The notes under the pieces are model-generated. The model was not told where the DNA came from and made no database searches. It saw only the letters and a program-made list of their open reading frames with translations. From SKKL01 sp046543225 (lineage in GTDB: Bacteria; Actinomycetota; Acidimicrobiia; Acidimicrobiales; SKKL01): a stretch of 11,691 bases of DNA. Positions within the stretch are counted from its first letter, which is position 1. Every line of letters begins with the position of its first letter. Made by a program: the position numbers and the translations under genes. Positions 6,377 to 11,691 of this stretch are shown here, piece by piece. The stretch lies in contig JBKGZW010000093.1 in the NCBI GenBank assembly GCA_046543225.1, forward strand, positions 1 to 11,691. The letters run 5' to 3'.

Positions 6377-7228
6377 TTGAGTTCTCGCAGAACGCTGATC
6401 CTGATCGCGGCGATCGCCGTCGGCGCCATCGCCGCGTTCGCCCTCTACAACTACGTGCAGGGGATCGAGGACCGCGCGTACGAAGACGCCGAGCGCGTCG
6501 AGGTGTTCAAGGTCGACCGCAACATCCCACAGGGGTTCCCCGGCGCCGAGGCGGTCGAGGAGCGCTACATCGTCCGCAGCGAGATCCCCCGCGAGTTCCT
6601 GCCGGCCAACGCGGTGAACGATCCCGACCAGATCTCGGGCCTGGTGGCGCTCAACGAGCTCTCGGCCAACCAGGTCCTGGTCGATGGCATGTTCGTCGAT
6701 CCGTCGGTGGCGCTGATCAGCTTCGCGGAACGCATCGACACCGAAGAGGCCACCGTCACCATCTCGGTCGACCAGGTCGGTGGCGTCGCCGGTCTGCTGG
6801 TGCCCGGCGACAAGGTCAACATGTTGGTCTCCGCCGACCTCTACGAGTACCCCGAGGACCAGCTCCCGCCGGTCGAGACCGGCCCGGGCACCCCCGACAG
6901 CCCCGGCCTCGAGTTCATCGAGATCCCCTTCGACTCCCACGCCCGGTACCTGTACCAGGCGGTCGAGATCCTGGCCATCGGCCAGAGCCCGGTGCCACAA
7001 CCCGGCGAGACCGTCGACGCGGAGGAGGTGGCGGGCCAGTCCGGGCTCATCACCTTCGCGGTGCCACCCGAGGCGGTGCAGCGGATCGTCGCCGCCAGCG
7101 ACATCTACCTCTCGCTGGTCAACCCCGAGTACGAGCCCCGGGTGCTGCCCATGCCCGATCCCTACGAGGTGCTCCCAGGCGAGGACCCTGCCCGCCTGAC
7201 CCCATATGGCCCAGGTGGCAGGGAGTAG
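6377..7228 (+). CDS. cpaB: Flp/Tad pilus assembly protein CpaB (RcpC)
   Basis: The 283-residue protein has one N-terminal membrane segment (about residues 6–24, LILIAAIAVGAIAAFALY). It then has a SAF domain at about 41–106 and an RcpC/CpaB domain at about 110–265 (TVTISVDQVGGVAGLLVPGD, GLITFAVPPEAVQRIVAAS). It would be anchored in the cytoplasmic membrane with the rest outside. In diderms CpaB works with the secretin; its role in a monoderm actinobacterium is less clear. The C-terminus is Pro/Gly-rich. I chose the TTG at 6377 because GAGG (6368–6371) lies five bases upstream and the membrane segment follows at once. The frame is open back to a TTG at 6239, but those 46 codons have no membrane or SAF features and overlap the foldable leader. 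It is the first gene of the tad cluster and ends 58 bases before the preferred cpaE start. Confidence 0.88.
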   Translation: MSSRRTLILIAAIAVGAIAAFALYNYVQGIEDRAYEDAERVEVFKVDRNIPQGFPGAEAVEERYIVRSEIPREFLPANAVNDPDQISGLVALNELSANQVLVDGMFVDPSVALISFAERIDTEEATVTISVDQVGGVAGLLVPGDKVNMLVSADLYEYPEDQLPPVETGPGTPDSPGLEFIEIPFDSHARYLYQAVEILAIGQSPVPQPGETVDAEEVAGQSGLITFAVPPEAVQRIVAASDIYLSLVNPEYEPRVLPMPDPYEVLPGEDPARLTPYGPGGRE

Positions 7229-7286
7229 CATGTCGTTCGCTGAACCGTTCGGCGGAGACGAACCTCGAGCCACAGGGAGTACCCAG

Positions 7287-8462
7287 ATGATGCCCGCCGG
7301 AGTTGCGATCGCTGTTGTCGATTTCGATCAGTCGGTCCGCAACCGCTTGGCGATGCAGCTGGGCGAGGGCGCCACCACCTTCGGCAGCGTCGGAGAGCTG
7401 ACCAGCCGTCTGCTGGGAAGCCCTGTCGTCGCCGTGCTCGGCCCGTCGTGCGCCCATGGCCCCGAGCTCACCGCGGTCGAGGAACTGGTGCGGGTGCACC
7501 GCGAGGTCGGTGCCATCCTGTTGGCCGAGGAGCTCACCACCGAGCTGCTCCAGCAGGCGCTGCGGGCAGGGGTCCGCGACGTGCTCGCCGCCCCGGTCGA
7601 GACCAATCAGCTCACGGCCACGGTCCAGCGCGTCGCCGACACGATCGCCCCTGTCGGTGGCGGTGGTGGGGCGCCCCAGGCGGCGGGGAGCGAGGTGGTG
7701 CCCGAGACCGGCGAGCTCGGCCGGGTCACCACCGTGTTCTCCACCAAGGGCGGTTCGGGCAAGTCGGTCATCGCCGCCAACCTGGCGGTGGTGCTGGCCA
7801 TGCGCAGCGACCGCCCGGTGGTGCTGGTCGACGCCGACCTGCAGTTCGGCGACGTTGCGGTCATGCTCAAGCTCGCCCCGCAGCACACCATCGTCGACGC
7901 CGTCAGCTCCATCCAGAAGCTCGACGCCTCGCTCCTGCAGAGCCTGCTGGTCACCCACGAGGGCTCGGGCCTGCTGGTCCTGCCGGCCCCTCTCGAGCCG
8001 GCCTTCGCCGACCAGATCGGCGCCGAGGAGATGGTCCGCATCATCGACCTCCTCCGCACCTTCTGCTCCCATGTCGTGGTCGACACCCCCGCCTACTTCA
8101 ACGACGTGGTGCTGGGCCTCATCGAGGCCAGCGACGACGTGTTGCTGGTGGCGGGCATGGACATCCCCAACATCAAGAACGTCAAGATCGGCCTGCAGAC
8201 CCTGAAGCTGCTGAACACCCCGATGGAGAAGCTGCACCTCATCCTCAACCGGGCCAACTCCAAGGTGAAGCTCGAGGTCAACGAGGTCGAAAAGACCCTC
8301 GGGGTGAAGGCGACGGCGCTGATCCCCTCCGATGTGATCGTCCCCCAAGCGGTCAACAAGGGCACCCCGGTGGTGCTCACCGCCCCCAAGTCCGGGGTCA
8401 CCAAGGCCATCGAGGAGCTCGCCGGACACTTCATGGCTTCGGGGGACCGCCGCCGGAAGTGA
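7287..8462 (+). CDS. cpaE: CpaE/TadZ-like pilus localisation ATPase (ParA/MinD family)
   Basis: The 391-residue cytoplasmic protein probably positions the Tad machine. Residues about 4–125 resemble a response-regulator receiver (VAIAVVDFDQSVRNRL) but lack the phosphoacceptor Asp: the third strand reads VVAVLGPS. After a Gly-rich linker comes a MinD/ParA ATPase. Its deviant Walker A KGGSGKS spans residues 154–160, with signature lysine K154 and P-loop lysine K159. The LVDADLQFGD segment follows with D182 and D184, then VVVDTPAYF with D266. An atypical receiver plus ATPase is the standard CpaE/TadZ layout. The start is debatable. ATG 7287 has GGGAG seven bases upstream and the domain begins right after it. 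ATG 7230 also has GGGAG, but only four bases away, and the 19 codons it adds are poor in G/C third positions. ATG 7206, inside cpaB, has no ribosome binding site. Confidence 0.9.
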   Translation: MMPAGVAIAVVDFDQSVRNRLAMQLGEGATTFGSVGELTSRLLGSPVVAVLGPSCAHGPELTAVEELVRVHREVGAILLAEELTTELLQQALRAGVRDVLAAPVETNQLTATVQRVADTIAPVGGGGGAPQAAGSEVVPETGELGRVTTVFSTKGGSGKSVIAANLAVVLAMRSDRPVVLVDADLQFGDVAVMLKLAPQHTIVDAVSSIQKLDASLLQSLLVTHEGSGLLVLPAPLEPAFADQIGAEEMVRIIDLLRTFCSHVVVDTPAYFNDVVLGLIEASDDVLLVAGMDIPNIKNVKIGLQTLKLLNTPMEKLHLILNRANSKVKLEVNEVEKTLGVKATALIPSDVIVPQAVNKGTPVVLTAPKSGVTKAIEELAGHFMASGDRRRK

Positions 8463-8467
8463 ACGCC

Positions 8468-8483
8468 GGGTGCTGTCGCACCC
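8468..8483 (+). other. Short perfect hairpin between cpaE and cpaF
   Basis: GGGTGC (8468–8473) pairs with GCACCC (8478–8483) over a TGTC loop, five bases after the cpaE stop. No T-run follows. It could be a partial terminator or an mRNA-processing or stability element that tunes cpaF relative to cpaE. The rest of the 99-base gap has no promoter I can recognise. Confidence 0.4.
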
Positions 8484-8561
8484 TCCACCCAAGTCTCGCA
8501 GATCCCACACTCCCAGATCACGACTCCAGCAATCGTCTCCACCAGGTGAGGGCAGGTCACG

Positions 8562-9932
8562 ATGTCGTTGTACAAGCGACTCCACGAACAGCAGGGCGGA
8601 AACGCACCGGCAAGCGGGCTCTCGGCGGCGCGCCGCGACCCGGTGCTCGACGAGCTCCGCCAGCGGATCCACCACCATCTCATCGACGAGCTGGGCCCGA
8701 TCCTCTACGACAAGCGGCTCAGCGAGGACGATCTGCGGCGGCGGGTGCACGACCAGCTCCAGACCGCGCTGGCCCAGGAGCGCACGCCGCTCACCGCGGC
8801 CGACAAGGCCCAGCTCATCCAGGACGTCTCCGACGACATCCTCGGCTACGGGCCCATCGATCGCCTGCTGAAGGAGGAGGCGGTCACCGAGATCATGGTG
8901 AACGGCCCCGACAGCGTCTATGTCGAGCGGGCCGGCCGCATCGAGAAGGACTCGGCGTCCTTCGTCGACGAGACCCACCTGCGGCGCATCATCGACAAGA
9001 TCGTGGGCCAGGTCGGTCGGCGCATCGACGAGTCGAACCCGATGGTCGACGCCCGGCTCCCTGACGGCTCACGGGTCAACGCCGTCATCCACCCGCTGGC
9101 CATCGGTGGTCCCTACCTCACGATCCGCAAGTTCGCCACCGATCCGCTCCAGATCGACGATCTGATCCGTTTCGGCACGCTCAACGCCCAGTCGGCCCGG
9201 TTCCTGCAGGCCTGTGTGGTGGGGCGGCTCAACATCATCGTCTCGGGCGGTACCGGCACCGGCAAGACCACCACCTTGAACGTGTTGTCGTCGTTCATCC
9301 CCTCCGACGAGCGCATCGTCACCGTCGAGGACGCCAAGGAGCTCCAGCTCCACCAGGACCACGTGCTCTCACTCGAGGCCCGCCCGCCGAACATCGAGGG
9401 TCGCGGCCAGGTCACCATCCGCGACCTGGTCAAGAACTGCCTCCGGATGCGACCCGATCGCATCGTGGTCGGTGAGTGCCGCGCCGGCGAGGCACTCGAC
9501 ATGTTGCAGGCCATGAACACCGGCCATGACGGCTCGATCACCACGGTGCACTCCAACAGTCCCCGCGACACGTTGTCGCGCATCGAGACGATGACCCTCA
9601 TGGCCGGGTTCGACCTGCCGATCCGGGCGATCCGCGAGCAGATGGCCTCGGCGCTCGATCTGGTCGTACACCTCTCCCGCCTGCGCGACGGCACCCGCCG
9701 CATCACCCACATCACCGAGGTGCAGGGGATGGAGGGCGACGTGATCACTCTCCAGGACATCTTCTTGTTCGACTACCACATGGGCGTCGACGAACACGGC
9801 CGCTTCCGTGGCCACCTCAAGGCCACCGGGGTGCGACCCAAGTTCGCCGAGAAGCTGTCCGATCTCGGCATCCGCATGGGTGCCGAGGTGTTCCAGCCCG
9901 AAGCCACCGGACGAAAGGCGGTCGAACGTTGA
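8562..9932 (+). CDS. cpaF: Tad pilus assembly ATPase CpaF (TadA)
   Basis: The 456-residue protein is a type II/IV secretion-family ATPase that powers pilus assembly at the cytoplasmic face of the membrane. Residues about 20–215 form the N-terminal region, including the family stretch VTEIMVNGPDSVYVERAGRI. The Walker A motif is GGTGTGKTTT at 229–238 with K235. The Asp-box region VTVEDAKELQL comes next, then the Walker B region DRIVVGECRAGEALDMLQAM starting at D299, with catalytic E305. A His-box follows (HDGSITTVHSNS). Length and motif order are normal for CpaF. The ATG at 8562 has GAGGG (8548–8552) nine bases upstream, and AGG lies nearer. It overlaps the next gene by four bases (TTGA), so translation of the two is probably coupled. 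That supports CpaF acting with the platform protein encoded next. Confidence 0.95.
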   Translation: MSLYKRLHEQQGGNAPASGLSAARRDPVLDELRQRIHHHLIDELGPILYDKRLSEDDLRRRVHDQLQTALAQERTPLTAADKAQLIQDVSDDILGYGPIDRLLKEEAVTEIMVNGPDSVYVERAGRIEKDSASFVDETHLRRIIDKIVGQVGRRIDESNPMVDARLPDGSRVNAVIHPLAIGGPYLTIRKFATDPLQIDDLIRFGTLNAQSARFLQACVVGRLNIIVSGGTGTGKTTTLNVLSSFIPSDERIVTVEDAKELQLHQDHVLSLEARPPNIEGRGQVTIRDLVKNCLRMRPDRIVVGECRAGEALDMLQAMNTGHDGSITTVHSNSPRDTLSRIETMTLMAGFDLPIRAIREQMASALDLVVHLSRLRDGTRRITHITEVQGMEGDVITLQDIFLFDYHMGVDEHGRFRGHLKATGVRPKFAEKLSDLGIRMGAEVFQPEATGRKAVER

Positions 9933-11691
9933 GACGACGCCTGGCGGGCTTCGTCGTCCTCACCCTCGTCTCGGTCCTGCTCGGCGGCTCCCTGGCCGCC
10001 GCCCAGGACGACGGCGACAACGGTGCCGACGACGCGCTGCAGTACCTCAGTGTGCAGTCGGTCGACGCACGCGAGCCGGGCACGATCGACCTCGTTGCCG
10101 GCTACAGCGGGCCCGGGTCGGCGATCGAATCCGCCACCGTCGTCGAGAACGGCACCGAGCTCAGCCCCTCCGAGGTCGAGCCCGTCGCCGGCAGCGACAC
10201 CCTGGTGGTGCTGGCCATCGACACCTCCGAGGCCATGGAGCCCGGCGATGCCCTCACCCGCACCAAGCGGGCCCTCGAGGACGTCATCGCCGACCGCCCC
10301 GAGGGCCAGCGGATGGGTATCATCTCGCTCGGCGGCGGCGCTCGGGCGGTGCAGCGCCCCACCAGCGACACCGAGGCCTTGCTGGGAGCGGTCGACGCGC
10401 TGGCGTTGTCCTCGGGTTCGCCCTCCACCACCTCGGGCATCGACGCCGCCGCCCGCATGATCGACAGCGAGGGCGAGCTGGCGTCGCATCTGGTGATGGT
10501 CGTCGCCGGTGCGAACAGCGGCGGTGTCACCGGGTCCCGCGCCCGGGGCGCCATGACCACCACGGGTGCAGCCAGCTGGGTGGTCGCCCTCGAGGATCGC
10601 GGCGCCGGTTCCGACGAGGGGTTCCTGCGGTCGGTCGTCGGCGCCACCGGCGGCACCTACACCGGCACGGTCAACCTCGACGCGGTGCCTGGCTACCTCG
10701 CCGACTACGCCCAACAGATCGAACGCCACTACCTGGTCTCCTATCCCTCCACCACCTCGGGTCCGATCGACCTCACCCTCCAGGCCGACGACGAGTCGGT
10801 GAACGTCTCGTTCATCACCGGTTCGGTGGTGGCAGGGGCGACCGCACTCCGACCGGCCGAGCCCGAACAGCCGGGCGGGGTGGGCTTCTTGCGGGAGAAC
10901 GGCAAGATGATCGGCGTGTTCGCGGCGGTGGTGGCCGCGGTGCTCGCCGCCTTCGCGATCGGCATGCTGGTCATGCCCGATCGCTCGTCGCTCGACACCG
11001 CCCTCGAGGTCTACACCGAGGGGCCCGCGCTCACCTCCGAAGAAGACGACGACGACGGTTCGGGCTATGCCAAGACCGCGTTCATCCAGCGGGCGGTGGG
11101 CCTCACCGAGCAGTTCGCCGAGCGCCGGGGGTTCCTGGCCAAGGTCGAGGCAACGCTCGAGCGTTCCGACCTGCCGTTGCGCGCCGCCGAGGCCATGTTC
11201 TTCTACGCCGCGGGCGTCGTGCTCCTCGCCGGACTGGCCTTCGCCCTCACCGGCGGTAACATCCTGGGGGCCCTGATCGTGACCGCGCTGGTCGGGTTGC
11301 TGCCGCCGGCGATCATCACCTTCGTCGCCGGGCGTCGCCAGAAGAAGTTCGAAGCGTTGCTCCCCGACACCCTCCAGCTCCTGGCCGGCACGCTGCGGGC
11401 GGGCTACTCGCTCATGCAGGGCGTCGAGGCGGTCTCGCGCGAGGTGGGCGAGCCGATGGGCAAGGAGCTGCGGCGGATCATCACCGAAGCCCGGCTCGGT
11501 CGTCCGCTCGAGGAGTCCATGGAGGCCTCGGCCACCCGCATGGACAGTGCCGACTTCGCCTGGGCGGTCATGGCCATCCGGATCCAGCGCGAGGTCGGCG
11601 GCAACCTGGCCGAGCTGCTGGTCACCGTGGCCGACACCATGACCCAGCGCGAGCGTCTCCGCCGCGACGTCAACGCGCTCACCGCCGAGGG
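9929..11691 (+). CDS. tadB: VWA domain fused to TadB-type pilus platform protein (3' end beyond window)
   Basis: The frame is open from TTG 9929 to the edge: 587 complete codons and no stop. Residues 1–25 look like a signal peptide (RRR, hydrophobic core, possible cleavage AAA-Q after residue 25). A von Willebrand A domain spans about 90–270, with a MIDAS-like LAIDTSEAM (D98, S100) in which the second Ser is Ala102. A short beta-rich part, a membrane segment (about 328–350), a linker with the acidic run EEDDDD (371–376), and two more membrane segments (about 425–441 and 445–468) follow. From about 474 there is a T2SSF domain (LPDTLQLLAGTLRAGYSLMQ). The VWA part would lie outside the membrane and the T2SSF part inside, next to CpaF. 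The TTG start overlaps the cpaF stop and has GAAAGG ten bases upstream. The C-terminal membrane segments expected of TadB lie past the edge. VWA domains usually bind proteins, so an adhesive or assembly role is inference. Confidence 0.85.
   Translation, partial: MRRRLAGFVVLTLVSVLLGGSLAAAQDDGDNGADDALQYLSVQSVDAREPGTIDLVAGYSGPGSAIESATVVENGTELSPSEVEPVAGSDTLVVLAIDTSEAMEPGDALTRTKRALEDVIADRPEGQRMGIISLGGGARAVQRPTSDTEALLGAVDALALSSGSPSTTSGIDAAARMIDSEGELASHLVMVVAGANSGGVTGSRARGAMTTTGAASWVVALEDRGAGSDEGFLRSVVGATGGTYTGTVNLDAVPGYLADYAQQIERHYLVSYPSTTSGPIDLTLQADDESVNVSFITGSVVAGATALRPAEPEQPGGVGFLRENGKMIGVFAAVVAAVLAAFAIGMLVMPDRSSLDTALEVYTEGPALTSEEDDDDGSGYAKTAFIQRAVGLTEQFAERRGFLAKVEATLERSDLPLRAAEAMFFYAAGVVLLAGLAFALTGGNILGALIVTALVGLLPPAIITFVAGRRQKKFEALLPDTLQLLAGTLRAGYSLMQGVEAVSREVGEPMGKELRRIITEARLGRPLEESMEASATRMDSADFAWAVMAIRIQREVGGNLAELLVTVADTMTQRERLRRDVNALTAE

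Noticed and set aside
7119..8978. Open frame of 619 codons on the - strand across cpaE and cpaF
   Set aside because: It is low-complexity antisense of well-supported pilus genes and spans two genes and their gap, as expected from GC-rich third positions.
9808..11259. Open frame of 483 codons on the + strand at the right end
   Set aside because: It is an Arg-rich translation without domains, in a different frame from the open VWA–TadB frame that starts at 9929 and has clear domains.
1..11691. CRISPR arrays, tRNA or rRNA genes, insertion sequences, phage or defence genes
   Set aside because: I saw no regularly spaced repeats, no cloverleaf-like sequence, no transposase or integrase motifs and no defence-system domains. 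The repeats present are short and scattered.

Overview
The window is GC-rich, gene-dense DNA with every convincing gene on the + strand. It most likely comes from a high-GC actinobacterium. Three things point that way: the pdtaR–polA–rpsA gene order known from Mycobacterium tuberculosis; a four-domain ribosomal protein S1 that ends in an actinobacterial-type acidic tail; and a PolA with Tyr in the O-helix and a decayed proofreading site. GTG and TTG starts and probable leaderless promoters fit as well. Placement near Acidimicrobiia is only an impression from protein style and the neighbouring tad genes; I ran no search.

Region 1 (1–4461) is a housekeeping block. A short coiled-coil protein of unknown role (15–359) sits 18 bases ahead of a PdtaR-type response regulator with an RNA-binding ANTAR output domain (378–968). 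DNA polymerase I follows (1008–3695), probably from its own leaderless promoter. A class I SAM-dependent methyltransferase (3700–4461) starts 4 bases after the polA stop and is probably translated from the same mRNA.

Region 2 (4462–6180) is rpsA. It has a roughly 100-base leader with two perfect hairpins and a candidate -10 box, the coding sequence 4572–6071, and a 9-bp GC-rich hairpin 53 bases after the stop that probably ends transcription.

Region 3 (6181–11691) is the start of a Tad/Flp pilus operon: cpaB (6377–7228), cpaE/tadZ (7287–8462), cpaF/tadA (8562–9932), and a long gene that runs off the right edge (9929 to end). The last gene joins a signal peptide and an extracytoplasmic von Willebrand factor A domain to a TadB-type membrane platform. 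CpaF would supply ATP-driven force, TadB the inner-membrane platform, CpaE localisation, and CpaB an extracytoplasmic or periplasm-equivalent structural role. No pilin, prepilin peptidase or tadC lies in the window, so they must be elsewhere or beyond the edge. The roughly 140-base leader before cpaB can form a multi-branched fold closed by a perfect 6-bp stem.

The least ordinary items are the VWA–TadB fusion, the structured leaders of rpsA and of the tad operon, and the two matching leaderless -10/start arrangements. I saw no tRNA, rRNA, CRISPR array, insertion sequence or integrase.
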